The notes: a model not told the origin generated them from the letters alone. Shown: positions 36,324-46,549, counted from the stretch's first letter. The stretch: 64,000 nt of DNA from Kordiimonadaceae bacterium (GCA_017640725.1 JAEPQB010000001.1:1550001-1614000); one strand, 5' to 3'. Made by a program: numbers and translations.

Positions 36324-38888
36324 ATGAAATCCATTTTGCAACGCTCGTTGCGTAAGCATCTATTAACGTCAGTAGCAGCAACAGCAACACTCATCGGATC
36401 CGGCGCCGCCTCAGCTCAAGATGCTGACAGCGATGACGGTTTCGCTCTCGAAGAGATTATTGTTACCGCATCCAAGCGGCAGCAGACTCTGCAGGAAACG
36501 CCCATTGCGGTTTCCGTGACCGGTGCTGACACAATCGAAAAAGCTCGTGTGCTCGATATCTCTGACCTGCAGACAGTTGTGCCGTCCTTGCGGGTGACAA
36601 CACTGCAAACGTCATCCAATACAAACTTCGTTATCCGCGGTTTTGGTAACGGCGCCAACAACGCCGGTATTGAACCATCCGTAGGTGTGTTCATTGACGG
36701 TGTTTACCGATCGCGCTCAGCAGCTGCCATTGGTGACCTGCCCCGCTTGCAGCGTGTTGAGGTGCTGCGTGGTCCGCAGAGTACACTCTTTGGTAAAAAC
36801 GCATCTGCTGGTGTGATCAGCGTTGTCACAGCCGCCCCTTCCTATGACCCAGAAGGTCGTGTTGAAGTTCAGTATGGCAATTACGATCAGCGCATTCTAA
36901 AGGGATATTTCACTGGCGGCCTTTCTGAAACATTTGCCATGAGCTTTTCTGGCAGCGTCAACAAGCGAGACGGCTATATTGAAAGTACTGAGCCGGGCAT
37001 TCCAGACTTGAATGATCGCGACCGCTGGAACCTGCGCACGCAGGCCCTTTGGGAGCCAAGCGACGATGTTACGTTCCGCCTGATCGCAGATTATAGCGAA
37101 ATTGACGAGATTTGCTGTGGTGTGACCAATATTATCAATGGTCCAACAGCAGGCATTATTCAGGCTCTTGGTGGTGCGGTCCTTGATGACGCGTCGCCAT
37201 TTGCATACGTCTCTCCGATCAATGAAATTCCGATCAACGAAATTGAAGATGGCGGTGTTTCACTTCAGGCCGATATTGATTTCGAAAACTTCAGCCTGAC
37301 ATCCATTTCATCCTATCGTTCAAACGATAGTCTGAACGATACTGAGCCGGACTATACCGGTCTTGAAATTCTCGACAGTGCGTTCAATGAAGCAAACATC
37401 GATACCTACACGCAAGAAATTCGCCTGACGTCAACTGGTGATAACGATGTCGATTGGATGATCGGCGGCTTCTATTTTAATGAAGACATTACTCAGGTCC
37501 AAGGCCTTGAGTACGGCGACGCGGCGCGCGCCTATATTTCCGGCGTGTATAGTGGCTTCCTTGGTGGTGCACCAGATCCATTCTTGTTCGACTCACCAGA
37601 CTTCCTGGGGTTCGGCGTCCCACTTGAGACAATTCTTGGTATTCCCTTCGGTTCTGCGTTCAATGGCGACACGGTTACACGCGAGACATTCACTCAGGAC
37701 AACGAAGCCTACTCACTGTTTGCCACTGTTGATATTCATGTGAATGACAGGCTCACCCTGACAGGTGGCTTGAACTATACGAACGACAAGAAGCGGGTAA
37801 CCGGCAGCACAGTAAACGGCGATACTTTCTCGTCTGTTGATGCTGGCGCCGCGTTCTTTAACGCAGCCTTCTTCGGGGCAACCGGCCTCCCTGCGACGCC
37901 TGAAAATATTGCCTTCATTGAAAGTGTAGCGCCAGGTACGTCTGATGCTGTAACGGCTGGTGTTGCACCGCTGATCGGCCTGACCCAAGCGTTTCAGTTC
38001 CAGCCTCAGTTCCTTGCCTTCCCGAACAGCGTTCAGGATGGCCGGTCAAACGACGATAAACTCACCTGGACGGCGCGCCTAGCCTACGACTGGACAGACA
38101 ATGTGAATGTCTATTTCAACGTGTCTACTGGTTACAAAGCAACTTCTTGGAACCTGTCGCGGGACGCACGCCCATTTGCAGCCAATCAGGCAGCACTTGA
38201 AGCAGCCGGTCTGACACAGGTGAACCAAGCCTTCGGTACCCTGTTTGCAGGGCCGGAAGAAGCAACGGTTTATGAACTTGGTTTGAAGGCTCGATTTAAC
38301 CGTGGTGCGTTCAATATTGCGATCTTTGATCAGACGCTGGAAGGCTTCCAGTCCAACATTTTCCAAGGCTCTGGATTTGTGCTCTCCAACGCCGGTGAGC
38401 AAAATACCAAAGGTGTCGAAGTGGATATGACCTGGACGCCGATCGATGAGTTGACCCTCACATTCGCCGGTACATATCTGGATCCTGAATTCGTTGATTT
38501 CCAGAACGCGCCTGGACCCGGCGGTACAGTTATTGATGCGTCAGGCACTCGCCCTGCTGGCATCCATGAGTTCAGCATTACCACGTCCGCAACATATAAC
38601 CACCAGTTCGAAAGTGGTGCATATGGCTTCATCCGGGCAGATTATATTCATGAGAGTGATGTGCAGGTTGTCGACAACATTCCTGGCATTAACCGCGAGG
38701 TGAATGTGTTCAATGCTTCTGCAGGCATCGAATTTGAAAATGGCTTTGGGGTCAGTGTTTGGGGTCGTAACTTGTTTAATGATGAGTTCTTCCTCAGTGC
38801 GTTCCCAGGCGTTATTCAGGGTGGTACGTTCAATGGCTATGCCAATACGCCGCGTCTCTGGGGCTTCTCTGTGAGCTACGAATTCTAG
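36324..38888 (+). CDS. TonB-dependent receptor
   Basis: 854 residues, intact. A signal peptide (ending GAASAQ) precedes a TonB box (LEEIIVTASKRQQTLQETPI), the plug (LQRVEVLRGPQSTLFGKNAS, GVISVVTAAPSYDPEGR) and a 22-strand barrel ending LWGFSVSYEF. It is of the large sphingomonad/Kordiimonas-type receptors that import carbohydrates, plant products or siderophores; the ligand is unknown. GGGAGGG precedes the ATG. It has its own terminator. Confidence 0.95.
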   Translation: MKSILQRSLRKHLLTSVAATATLIGSGAASAQDADSDDGFALEEIIVTASKRQQTLQETPIAVSVTGADTIEKARVLDISDLQTVVPSLRVTTLQTSSNTNFVIRGFGNGANNAGIEPSVGVFIDGVYRSRSAAAIGDLPRLQRVEVLRGPQSTLFGKNASAGVISVVTAAPSYDPEGRVEVQYGNYDQRILKGYFTGGLSETFAMSFSGSVNKRDGYIESTEPGIPDLNDRDRWNLRTQALWEPSDDVTFRLIADYSEIDEICCGVTNIINGPTAGIIQALGGAVLDDASPFAYVSPINEIPINEIEDGGVSLQADIDFENFSLTSISSYRSNDSLNDTEPDYTGLEILDSAFNEANIDTYTQEIRLTSTGDNDVDWMIGGFYFNEDITQVQGLEYGDAARAYISGVYSGFLGGAPDPFLFDSPDFLGFGVPLETILGIPFGSAFNGDTVTRETFTQDNEAYSLFATVDIHVNDRLTLTGGLNYTNDKKRVTGSTVNGDTFSSVDAGAAFFNAAFFGATGLPATPENIAFIESVAPGTSDAVTAGVAPLIGLTQAFQFQPQFLAFPNSVQDGRSNDDKLTWTARLAYDWTDNVNVYFNVSTGYKATSWNLSRDARPFAANQAALEAAGLTQVNQAFGTLFAGPEEATVYELGLKARFNRGAFNIAIFDQTLEGFQSNIFQGSGFVLSNAGEQNTKGVEVDMTWTPIDELTLTFAGTYLDPEFVDFQNAPGPGGTVIDASGTRPAGIHEFSITTSATYNHQFESGAYGFIRADYIHESDVQVVDNIPGINREVNVFNASAGIEFENGFGVSVWGRNLFNDEFFLSAFPGVIQGGTFNGYANTPRLWGFSVSYEF

Positions 38889-38910
38889 TCTGTTAAAGAC
38901 ATAACAATTG

Positions 38911-38939
38911 AAAAAGGGTGGCTTTGGTCACCCTTTTTT
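38911..38939 (+). terminator. Rho-independent terminator after the intact TonB receptor
   Basis: AAAAAGGGTG pairs with CACCCTTTTT around an 8-nt loop, followed by T. It resembles the terminator after the previous receptor. Confidence 0.9.
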
Positions 38940-39035
38940 AGTGTTTGGTTGCTAACTTAATTCTCAGGGAAGCGCATTTGGGGTCGACGTTCGTGGATGG
39001 GAGGCTATCCGCAACGGCATCTGTTGAGGAATGAG

Positions 39036-39491
39036 ATGCTAGAATCGCTGATGTATATCAGCGCTGCCAATCCAGATGTTGGGCAGCGCGACCTTGATGA
39101 TATTTTGCACACGTCTGCTCGCAATAACCAGCGCGCGGGTCTCACCGGCGCACTGGTTTTCAGTGGCTCGATATTTGTTCAGATACTCGAAGGCCAAACC
39201 GCAGCATTGGATCATTTGATGGCAGTCTTGCACACAGACAAACGCCATGACGTAGTGACGGTTGTTGCCAGGGAACAGTTGGTCCAGCGCCGGTTTTCGG
39301 ACTGGTCGATGGCGTTTCGCCAGGTAGACGGGCTGGCTGCCGAACAACTGCACAATCAAATGGGCTGGGATATTTCCATCAAACGTTTGCTAGATGATGT
39401 GCCAGCAAACAGACCCCTTAAGGCTCTGTCTGCCAGTATCGCAGGACTAATTGAGCAAGGTCAGCCTCAGTGGGCTTCTTCCCAATTCTGA
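39036..39491 (+). CDS. BLUF-domain blue-light photoreceptor
   Basis: 151 residues from ATG 39036 with GAGGA upstream; an ATG at 38997 would add 13 residues. Key BLUF features are the Tyr in SLMYISAA, Asn in RNNQRAGLTGALVF, Gln in FVQILEG and the DWSMAF segment, so the flavin-binding photocycle residues are all present. No output domain is attached; such short BLUF proteins act by binding partners. The 3' end overlaps the convergent polA gene by 25 nt. Confidence 0.93.
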   Translation: MLESLMYISAANPDVGQRDLDDILHTSARNNQRAGLTGALVFSGSIFVQILEGQTAALDHLMAVLHTDKRHDVVTVVAREQLVQRRFSDWSMAFRQVDGLAAEQLHNQMGWDISIKRLLDDVPANRPLKALSASIAGLIEQGQPQWASSQF

Positions 39492-42247
39492 CCTGTTCCA
39501 CAGTCGACGACCAATGGAACTGCTAACTCTATCGCAGGACTGCTTGCATTTGCCATTGTATCCCGGATGACAGGAATTGCTTTTTCTTCCATGCCATTGG
39601 GACATTCAAAAACCAATTCATCATGCACTTGCAACAGCATGCGCACATCGCTCAATCCTGCGACTTTCAGGGCGCCGGGCATTCGGACCATCGCGCGGCG
39701 AATGACGTCTGCGGCAGTGCCTTGAATAGGAGCATTGATAGCCGCGCGCTCGCCAAACCCTCTGTGCATCGGGTTCTTCTCATTCAGCGAGCGAATATGA
39801 CATTTTCGGCCAAACAGAGTTTCCACATAGCCATGCTCCCGCCCGAAGTCGATTGTCTTGTCCATATAGGCCCGGATACCGGGAAACCGTTCGAAATAGG
39901 CATCGATATAGCCTTGGGCCTCTTTGCGGCCGATATCTAACTGACGCGCCAATCCAAAGGCTGAAATGCCGTAAATAATGCCAAAGTTAATCGCTTTGGC
40001 TTGGCGGCGAACCATCGGATCCATGCCTTCAATGGGCACTCCAAATACTTCACTCGCCGTCATGGCATGAATGTCTGTGCCGTCCGCGAAAGCTTGCTTC
40101 AGCGCGTCGATCTCCGCGATATGGGCTAAGATCCTGAGTTCGATCTGGCTATAGTCGGCCGCGATAAGAATGTTGCCGTCTTCGGGTACGAACGCGCGCC
40201 TGATCTTCCGGCCTTCCGCTGTGCGAATTGGAATGTTCTGCAGATTCGGGTCATTGGATGACAGGCGCCCTGTTGTTGTGGACGCCATGTGAAAACTAGT
40301 GTGTACCCGCCCAGTGCGCTCGTTCACCTGAGCGACGAGAGCGTCTGTATAGGTGCTTTTCAGTTTAGCGAACTGTCTGTATTCCATCACTTTCTGCGGA
40401 ATGGTGTGACCATCTGCCGCCAGTTTTTCAAGCACATCAACGTTGGTTTGCCAGGCACCGGTTTTGGCCGATTTCTTGCCGCCGGGCAGTTCCATATCAT
40501 CAAACAGAATTTCACCCAGTTGCTTCGGCGAATTCACATTGAACGGTCGACCGGCAAGTTCCTGAATTTCAGCGTCTAGCCTGCTGATACCTTCGGCAAA
40601 CTCGTTCGACAGTCTATTCAGTGTGCCAACGTCAACTTTGATGCCCTCGCGTTCCATCTTGGAAAGCACGGGCGACAGCGGACGCTCAAGCGTCTCATAG
40701 ACTGTCGCCACTTTTTCACTGGCAAGGCGTGGTTTCAAAACCTTGTAGAGCCGCAATGTGATATCGGCATCCTCGGCAGCGTATTCAGTGGCCTTATCAA
40801 GGGGGACTTGGTCAAAAGTCAGTTGGTTTTTCCCTGTGCCCGCAACCTCCTTAAAAGGAATTGGAGATATGTCCACGTGAATGCCGGAGAGTTCGTCCAT
40901 CCCGTGATTGTGCAACCCGGCATCAAGCGCGTAGGAAATCAGCATGGTGTCATCTATTGGGGTTAAATTAACGCCTTCACGGGCCAGGATGGACAAATCA
41001 TATTTTAGGTTTTGCCCCACTTTGAGGATGCTGGCGTCCTCAAAAACAGGCCTTAGCGCATCCAGGACCAAGCTTTTGTCAAGTTGATGAGGGCGTTCTG
41101 ACAGCAGGTCGCCGCCGGCGCCGCCATGCCCCACGGGAATGTAACAAGCTTTTCCGGGCGCAGTCGCGAGGCAAATTCCGACAAGTTCCGCTGCTGTGGC
41201 ATCCAGGCCCGTAGTTTCTGTGTCAACGGCAATGATGCCCGCCTCTCGGCAGGCTTCAACCCATTTGCCCAACTCCTGTTCGTCTGTGATGCAGACATAG
41301 TTTTTTTCGACGGTCTCAACTTCTTCGCTCAACAGATCGGGGGGCAGGTCATCCCCCCAAGCATGTTGAACTTTCACCTTGAGCGAGCGGAATTCTTGCG
41401 CATCGAGGAATTCGATCAACTGTTCAGCGTCAGGCGAACTTAGTTGAAAGGTGTCGATTTTGTCGTCCATTTCCACATGGCGATCAAGTGTGACCAGTTG
41501 AAGACTCACCCGGGCCATGTCGGCGTTATCGATCAGCGTTTGGCGGCGTTTGGGTTGTTTAATCTCTTCGGCCCGTCCAAGCAGGCTTTCGAGGTCACCA
41601 TATTCGTTGATCAATTGGGCGGCGGTTTTGATACCAATGCCTGGAACACCTGGCACGTTATCAACACTGTCGCCTGCAAGTGCCTGCACATCCACCACTT
41701 TTTCGGGGCCAACGCCAAACTTATCAACCACCTTGGAGGCCGGTGTGCGCACGTTTTTCATAGTGTCGAACATGTCGGTGCCAGCATCAAGAAGCTGCAT
41801 GAGGTCCTTGTCGGAGCTGACAATGGTTACATCCCATCCGGCTTCTCGTGCCTGTCGGCCATAGGTGGCAATAATGTCGTCGGCTTCAAACCCCTCTTTT
41901 TCAATGGACGGCAATCCAAAGGCGCGCACCGCATCCCGGATCAGAGGAAATTGCGGGATTAGGTCCTCAGGCGCTGGTGGCCGGTTTGCTTTATACTCTT
42001 GGTAAATGTCACTTCGAAAGGTCTTGCCTTTTGAATCGAATATCACCGCCAGGTGTGTTGGCTGCTCGTCGTCCTCAAGGTCCTGCAACAGTTTCATCAG
42101 CATATTGCAAAACCCAAACACGGCGCCCACCGGGGTGCCATCAGACCGGCTCAGCGGCTTTCGACTATGGGCCATGGCGTGATAGGCGCGGAATATGTAA
42201 CCGGACCCATCAATTAAATAGAGGTGCGGCGTGCCTTCATTGGCCAT
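39467..42247 (-). CDS. polA: DNA polymerase I
   Basis: 926 residues with all three domains. The 5'-nuclease starts LYLIDGSGYIFRAYHAM. The 3'-5' exonuclease has IIAVDTETTGLDATAAEL, so proofreading acids are present. The polymerase has motif A DYSQIELRILAHIA, motif B RRQAKAINFGIIYGIS and motif C LQVHDELVFE. It fills gaps and removes RNA primers in replication and repair. Length and order are normal. The 3' end overlaps the BLUF gene. Confidence 0.98.
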   Translation of the reverse strand: MANEGTPHLYLIDGSGYIFRAYHAMAHSRKPLSRSDGTPVGAVFGFCNMLMKLLQDLEDDEQPTHLAVIFDSKGKTFRSDIYQEYKANRPPAPEDLIPQFPLIRDAVRAFGLPSIEKEGFEADDIIATYGRQAREAGWDVTIVSSDKDLMQLLDAGTDMFDTMKNVRTPASKVVDKFGVGPEKVVDVQALAGDSVDNVPGVPGIGIKTAAQLINEYGDLESLLGRAEEIKQPKRRQTLIDNADMARVSLQLVTLDRHVEMDDKIDTFQLSSPDAEQLIEFLDAQEFRSLKVKVQHAWGDDLPPDLLSEEVETVEKNYVCITDEQELGKWVEACREAGIIAVDTETTGLDATAAELVGICLATAPGKACYIPVGHGGAGGDLLSERPHQLDKSLVLDALRPVFEDASILKVGQNLKYDLSILAREGVNLTPIDDTMLISYALDAGLHNHGMDELSGIHVDISPIPFKEVAGTGKNQLTFDQVPLDKATEYAAEDADITLRLYKVLKPRLASEKVATVYETLERPLSPVLSKMEREGIKVDVGTLNRLSNEFAEGISRLDAEIQELAGRPFNVNSPKQLGEILFDDMELPGGKKSAKTGAWQTNVDVLEKLAADGHTIPQKVMEYRQFAKLKSTYTDALVAQVNERTGRVHTSFHMASTTTGRLSSNDPNLQNIPIRTAEGRKIRRAFVPEDGNILIAADYSQIELRILAHIAEIDALKQAFADGTDIHAMTASEVFGVPIEGMDPMVRRQAKAINFGIIYGISAFGLARQLDIGRKEAQGYIDAYFERFPGIRAYMDKTIDFGREHGYVETLFGRKCHIRSLNEKNPMHRGFGERAAINAPIQGTAADVIRRAMVRMPGALKVAGLSDVRMLLQVHDELVFECPNGMEEKAIPVIRDTMANASSPAIELAVPLVVDCGTGQNWEEAH

Positions 42248-42277
42248 GCATTGGTCTCCGAAGTTTGGGTAGGTGGA

Positions 42278-42463
42278 TTAGCTGCCTGATGTGTCTGAAG
42301 GACCACCTTGCAAAATATATTGGCGATCACAATATGGGCATTCTACCTGACCGTTTTCGTCCATGGTTAAAAAGACGCGCGGATGGCCCAAGGCGCCTTC
42401 GCCGCCATCACAAGCAACGGTTTTTTTGGTGACGATTATTTTTTCTGGAGCTTCTAGTGTCAT
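42278..42463 (-). CDS. Zinc-finger CHCC-type protein (NDUFS6-like)
   Basis: 61 residues. The zinc ligands fit the zf-CHCC pattern: ACDGGEGALGHPRVFL followed by VECPYCDRQYIL. Related alphaproteobacterial proteins resemble the mitochondrial complex I subunit NDUFS6; their bacterial role is not settled. The gene is 30 nt upstream of polA on the same strand. Confidence 0.92.
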   Translation of the reverse strand: MTLEAPEKIIVTKKTVACDGGEGALGHPRVFLTMDENGQVECPYCDRQYILQGGPSDTSGS

Positions 42464-42579
42464 CGGATACTCTCGTTCGGATTTTTTCGCGTCAGCTGCG
42501 GCTCTGACAAGCGAACTTTTTGATCTATATACTATGGTCTAGGCAGGCTACAAGCGCTTCAACCGACTAATTCGCCAGA

Positions 42580-42601
42580 AACGGTCTCTGAACGGTCTCT
42601 G
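42580..42601. repeat. Perfect 11-bp tandem repeat upstream of the ABC ATPase gene
   Basis: AACGGTCTCTG is present twice back-to-back (42580-42590, 42591-42601), ending 32 bp before the GTG start. The 11-bp period equals one helical turn, so a protein-binding site is possible. Confidence 0.3.
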
Positions 42602-42633
42602 GGCACATAAAGACATGAGCAAAGGACAGATGC

Positions 42634-43578
42634 GTGGGCAAAAACGCAATCGAAATCAAAGGCCTCAAGAAAGTTTACAAGGGTAGGGGCGGCGCTGATG
42701 ACAAGCTCGCTCTCAAGGGTATTGATCTCAACATACCTCAAGGATCGATGTTTGGTCTTTTGGGACCAAATGGCGCTGGCAAATCAACAACCATCAATAT
42801 CCTTGCAGGGCTCGTGAACAAATCGGAAGGCAGTGCCTCGATTTGGGGGTTTGATATTGATGAGCATCCGCGAAATGCTCGTGCCAACATCGGCATCGTG
42901 CCTCAAGAATTGATGTTCGATGCCTTTTTCACGCCCCGCGAGATGCTGGAAGTGCAAGCTGGCATGTACGGTGTGCCAAAAGCCGAACGCAGAACAGAAG
43001 AGCTTTTGAAGGCCGTGCATCTTCTGGACAAAGCAGACGCCTACTCGCGTTCCCTTTCTGGAGGCATGAAACGGCGCCTGCTGGTTGCAAAAGCCTTAGT
43101 TCATAATCCACCAGTTCTGGTCCTCGACGAACCCACTGCAGGCGTGGATATCGAGCTAAGGCAGCAGCTTTGGGACTATGTTCGTGAACTACATGCTCGT
43201 GGCACCACCGTTGTGCTCACGACGCACTATCTGGAAGAAGCTGAAGAGCTTTGTGATGAGATTGCCATCATCAACCATGGCGACGTCGTTTGCTGCGAGC
43301 CGACCGGTCAGCTCCTGAAGCGCATCGATGAAAAAGAAGTGTTAATCACGGTTTCCGATGCCTTGAAGCAGGTGCCGGACGCGTTGAAACAGTTCAAGTC
43401 AACTCTGAGGGACCCGCATCATCTTGCTGTTCAAATCAGCCAGGCTGACGCAAATGTGGGGGCCGTGTTGACGGCCGTGCAAATGGCAGGGCTGACCATT
43501 ACGGATATTAAAACCGAGGAAACCGACCTCGAGGATATTTTCCTTCAATTGACGTCAACTACGGGCGAGGCAGCCTAA
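42634..43578 (+). CDS. ABC transporter ATP-binding protein (ABC-2/DrrA type)
   Basis: 314 residues from GTG 42634. Walker A is [14 protein letters not shown], the signature is [12 protein letters not shown], and Walker B is [14 protein letters not shown], followed by the H-loop [14 protein letters not shown]. The type normally pairs with an ABC-2 permease, but none is adjacent; the next gene is nadB, whose ATG overlaps this stop (TAATG). The exported substrate is unknown. A tandem 11-bp repeat lies upstream. Confidence 0.92.
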   Translation: MGKNAIEIKGLKKVYKGRGGADDKLALKGIDLNIPQGSMFGLLGPNGAGKSTTINILAGLVNKSEGSASIWGFDIDEHPRNARANIGIVPQELMFDAFFTPREMLEVQAGMYGVPKAERRTEELLKAVHLLDKADAYSRSLSGGMKRRLLVAKALVHNPPVLVLDEPTAGVDIELRQQLWDYVRELHARGTTVVLTTHYLEEAEELCDEIAIINHGDVVCCEPTGQLLKRIDEKEVLITVSDALKQVPDALKQFKSTLRDPHHLAVQISQADANVGAVLTAVQMAGLTITDIKTEETDLEDIFLQLTSTTGEAA

Positions 43579-45209
43579 TGCGCAGAACCTATGACGTGGT
43601 GATTGTTGGTTCGGGTGCTGCTGGCTTAACGGCAGCGCTCAAGCTTGCACCGCATTTGCGTGTCGCAGTTTTGTCCAAAGGAAAGATGTCGGGCGGTTCA
43701 ACGCGTTGGGCGCAGGGCGGCATAGCGGCGGTTATGGAGGCAACGGATTCTATCCAGTCTCATATTGATGACACACTTATCGCTGGCGCGGGCTTGTGTG
43801 ATGAAGACGCGGTGCGGTTTGTGGTGGAGCGCGGCAAAGAGGCGATCAACGGGCTTGTCGGTTTGGGTGTCGAATTTGACCGCAGTGCCGACGCGCCGAA
43901 AGAAGATGGATACGATTATCATTTGACCCGCGAAGGGGGGCACAGTCATCGCCGGATCATTCACGCCGCAGATGCAACGGGAAAAGCTGTTCAAAAAACC
44001 CTGAACGAACGGGTTCTGGAAGAGCCCAACATTGATGTTTATGAACACCATGTGGCCATCGATGTCATCACTAACAGGCACCTTAAGCACAAAGCATCTT
44101 ATACGGACCAAGCGCACGGCGTTTATGTGCTGAACATGGATAAAGGCCGCGTGGAGACATTTTCGGCACGTTCAACCATTATCGCAACGGGCGGTGCCAG
44201 CCGGGTTTACCTATATAGTTCCAACCCTGACGCCTCTACCGGCGATGGCATTGCCATGGCATGGCGTGCGGGATGCCGCGTGACCAATATGGAGTTTAAC
44301 CAGTTTCACCCTACCTGCCTTTTCCACCCTGAAGCCAAAACCTTTCTGATCACCGAAGCCATGCGCGGAGAGGGTGCGGTGCTAAGGGGCAGTGACGGTG
44401 ACAGGTTTATACAGCGATATGACGAGCGGGCGGAACTGGCACCGCGCGATATTGTCGCTCGCGCCATAGACAGCGAAATGAAACGCACCGGTGCAGACAA
44501 TGTGTGGCTCGATATTACTCATAAAGACGCGGATTTTGTTGTTTCCCATTTTCCGAATATTTATCGCCATTGTTTAAAGCTCGGCATCGACATTACGAGC
44601 GACCATATCCCTGTTGTACCGGCGGCACATTACACGTGTGGCGGTATCGAGGTTGATGGCCATGCACGCACCGACCTGGACCAATTGTATGCGATTGGTG
44701 AATGCGCACACACCGGCCTGCACGGTGCCAACAGAATGGCATCCAACAGTTTGCTGGAGTGCCTGGTCACCGGTGATGCGGCGGCAGAGGATATATTGCT
44801 GCGACAAGATAATAGCCCTCCGCCTGCACTTGCCCAGGAGTGGGACGAAAGCCAGGTTACCGATTCTGACGAAGAAGTGGTGGTAAGCCACAACTGGAAA
44901 GAACTCCGGCGTTTCATGTGGGATTATGTAGGCATTGTGCGGACGGACAAACGGTTAGAGCGCGCCAAGCGACGCGTTGATTTATTGTCTGGTGAAATTC
45001 AGGACTATTACGGCAATTTCCGTGTGACCCCAGACTTGCTGGAACTCAGGAATCTTGTAACCGTTGCAGACCTTATTGTCCGTTCGGCTCAGCAAAGAAA
45101 AGAGTCGCGAGGACTTCATTTTACTGCTGATTATCCAGATATGCTTGAGAACCCAACCGACACGACACTGATTCCTTTTGGTCGTGCGGTTTCTGACAGA
45201 GTCGAATAA
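43578..45209 (+). CDS. nadB: L-aspartate oxidase
   Basis: 543 residues. The FAD site is [17 protein letters not shown], followed by [14 protein letters not shown]. The catalytic His/Arg regions include [18 protein letters not shown] and a TCGGIEVDG then [16 protein letters not shown] segment. It oxidises aspartate to iminoaspartate for NAD synthesis. nadA and nadC are not next to it in this window. Start overlaps the ABC ATPase stop by 1 nt. Confidence 0.97.
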   Translation: MRRTYDVVIVGSGAAGLTAALKLAPHLRVAVLSKGKMSGGSTRWAQGGIAAVMEATDSIQSHIDDTLIAGAGLCDEDAVRFVVERGKEAINGLVGLGVEFDRSADAPKEDGYDYHLTREGGHSHRRIIHAADATGKAVQKTLNERVLEEPNIDVYEHHVAIDVITNRHLKHKASYTDQAHGVYVLNMDKGRVETFSARSTIIATGGASRVYLYSSNPDASTGDGIAMAWRAGCRVTNMEFNQFHPTCLFHPEAKTFLITEAMRGEGAVLRGSDGDRFIQRYDERAELAPRDIVARAIDSEMKRTGADNVWLDITHKDADFVVSHFPNIYRHCLKLGIDITSDHIPVVPAAHYTCGGIEVDGHARTDLDQLYAIGECAHTGLHGANRMASNSLLECLVTGDAAAEDILLRQDNSPPPALAQEWDESQVTDSDEEVVVSHNWKELRRFMWDYVGIVRTDKRLERAKRRVDLLSGEIQDYYGNFRVTPDLLELRNLVTVADLIVRSAQQRKESRGLHFTADYPDMLENPTDTTLIPFGRAVSDRVE

Positions 45210-45211
45210 CC

Positions 45212-45541
45212 ATGAAAAATCGCTTGTTTGTATATGGCACTCTCGGTCCAGGGCGGCCTAATGCCCATGTGCTGGAAAACATCGGAGGTGAATGGTCGGA
45301 AGCCTTTGTTCTGGGCCGGCTTGTTGAAGCGGGCTGGGGTGCTAAGGCGGGCTATCCAGCTCTGGTGATTGACGATGCCGGCGACAGGATTGACGGCTTT
45401 CTTTTTACGTCTGAGAATCTTGCGGAAAACTGGTCAACATTGGACGCGTTTGAAGGCGAAGAATACGAACGGGTTTCCGTTCAGGCCCATTTCCCGGACG
45501 GGCGTTCGATATTCGCTCAGGTGTATTCTCTCAAGTGCTGA
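45212..45541 (+). CDS. Gamma-glutamylcyclotransferase-like (AIG2/GGCT) protein
   Basis: 109 residues, starting 2 nt after nadB. The substrate loop FVYGTLGPGRPNAHVL is the family motif, and the catalytic Glu is likely in AFEGEEYERVSV. Members cyclise gamma-glutamyl amines or peptides. Probably co-transcribed with nadB; the substrate is unknown. Confidence 0.9.
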   Translation: MKNRLFVYGTLGPGRPNAHVLENIGGEWSEAFVLGRLVEAGWGAKAGYPALVIDDAGDRIDGFLFTSENLAENWSTLDAFEGEEYERVSVQAHFPDGRSIFAQVYSLKC

Positions 45542-45546
45542 ATCAC

Positions 45547-45574
45547 AAAAGCCCCGCACAATGGCAGGGCTTTT
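45547..45574. terminator. Bidirectional terminator between convergent genes
   Basis: AAAAGCCC pairs with GGGCTTTT around a 12-nt loop, between the GGCT gene stop (45541) and the minus-strand gene stop (45598). A and T runs flank both sides. Confidence 0.75.
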
Positions 45575-45597
45575 GAAGCTCAATTAAGCTACTGATC

Positions 45598-45957
45598 TTA
45601 GTTCAGCTTCCAGTCCAAAGGCAAAACTAAAGAAACTTCATCCTGACCAGCAGGTAGAGATGGCAAAGGGTTCAGACGTTTCATCAGCTTTGGAATTTCA
45701 TTATCAAGTACTGTTTCGCCCGTGGCCTCAACAACTTCATGGGTCATGATTGTTCCGTCGGCTGAAACAGTAAGGCGCACTTTGGCTGTACCTTCGATTT
45801 CGCGAGCGAGCGCAGCACGAGGATATTTCTGTTTTTTCACTACAGTTTTGACAACAGCTTTTTTCCAGCTGTCCATGTCACTGGCTGCCATGCTCGGAAC
45901 TGAAAACAGGCCCATGGCAATGGCGCCCGCTATAAAGGATTTAAAAATAGAACGCAT
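45598..45957 (-). CDS. Secreted TonB C-terminal domain protein, copy 1
   Basis: 119 residues. A signal peptide (SFIAGAIAMGLFSVPSMA) replaces the usual N-terminal membrane anchor and proline-rich span of TonB. After a basic linker (KAVVKTVVKKQKYPRAALAR) comes a TonB-C fold (EGTAKVRLTVSADGTI, LDNEIPKLMKRLNPLPSLP). A second copy is 224 nt away. Without an anchor it cannot transmit inner-membrane energy in the usual way; it may bind receptors or peptidoglycan in the periplasm. Confidence 0.87.
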   Translation of the reverse strand: MRSIFKSFIAGAIAMGLFSVPSMAASDMDSWKKAVVKTVVKKQKYPRAALAREIEGTAKVRLTVSADGTIMTHEVVEATGETVLDNEIPKLMKRLNPLPSLPAGQDEVSLVLPLDWKLN

Positions 45958-46090
45958 TTTTTTACTCTCATAACAAGGGGGAGGTAGAGGGCCGGATCAC
46001 TTCCGACAGGCGCTTTATGATGCAAAAATGTAAAGAATTTATTACCAATATTGACCAATAAGTCAGAATTATAAGGTATTGTTTTTAAAC

Positions 46091-46123
46091 AAAAAAAACA
46101 GCCCTTTCCGAAGAAAGGGCTGT
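46091..46123 (-). terminator. Rho-independent terminator of TonB-C copy 2
   Basis: ACAGCCCTTTC pairs perfectly with GAAAGGGCTGT around a 4-nt loop; on the minus strand the stem runs into a T-tract. It lies just after the copy 2 stop. Confidence 0.92.
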
Positions 46124-46180
46124 CACACATTGTACGGTGGATTTACTCAGAACAAAATTACGTTCCCGTACAGATAATTC

Positions 46181-46549
46181 TTAGTTCAGTGTCCAGCTAA
46201 GGGGCAGCACGAACGACAGTTCAGTGCGGTCTTCTGGAAGAGCTGGCAGTGGGTTCAGGCGCTTAACAAGTTTGCCAATTTCTTTGTCAAGAACGGCTTG
46301 GCCTGTTTCCTGAACGACTTCGTGGCTTGAGATAGAACCGTCGGCTGCAACTACCAGGCGTACTTTCGCCTTGCCTTCAATTTCGCGAGCCAGGGCTGCA
46401 CGTGGGTACTTTTGTTTTTTGGCAACTTTTTTCGCGACAGCTTTTTTCCAAGAGTTCATGTCGCTTGCGCTGGCTGATGTGCTAAATGCACCAAAAGTGA
46501 AAGTGAGGGCGATTGCTACTGCAAATGCTTTGCTAATATTCTTCAACAT
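46181..46549 (-). CDS. Secreted TonB C-terminal domain protein, copy 2
   Basis: 122 residues from ATG 46549. Like copy 1 it has a signal peptide (ending SASAS) and then DMNSWKKAVAKKVAKKQKYP, EGKAKVRLVVAADGSI and LVKRLNPLPALPEDRTEL. The mature parts of the two copies are closely similar, so this is a tandem duplication. Each has its own terminator, so they may be expressed separately. Confidence 0.87.
   Translation of the reverse strand: MLKNISKAFAVAIALTFTFGAFSTSASASDMNSWKKAVAKKVAKKQKYPRAALAREIEGKAKVRLVVAADGSISSHEVVQETGQAVLDKEIGKLVKRLNPLPALPEDRTELSFVLPLSWTLN

Noticed and set aside
36188-36355. 55-codon plus-strand frame overlapping the start of the second TonB receptor
   Set aside because: Overlaps a signal peptide region in another frame, shows no motif; most likely chance, though a leader peptide cannot be excluded.
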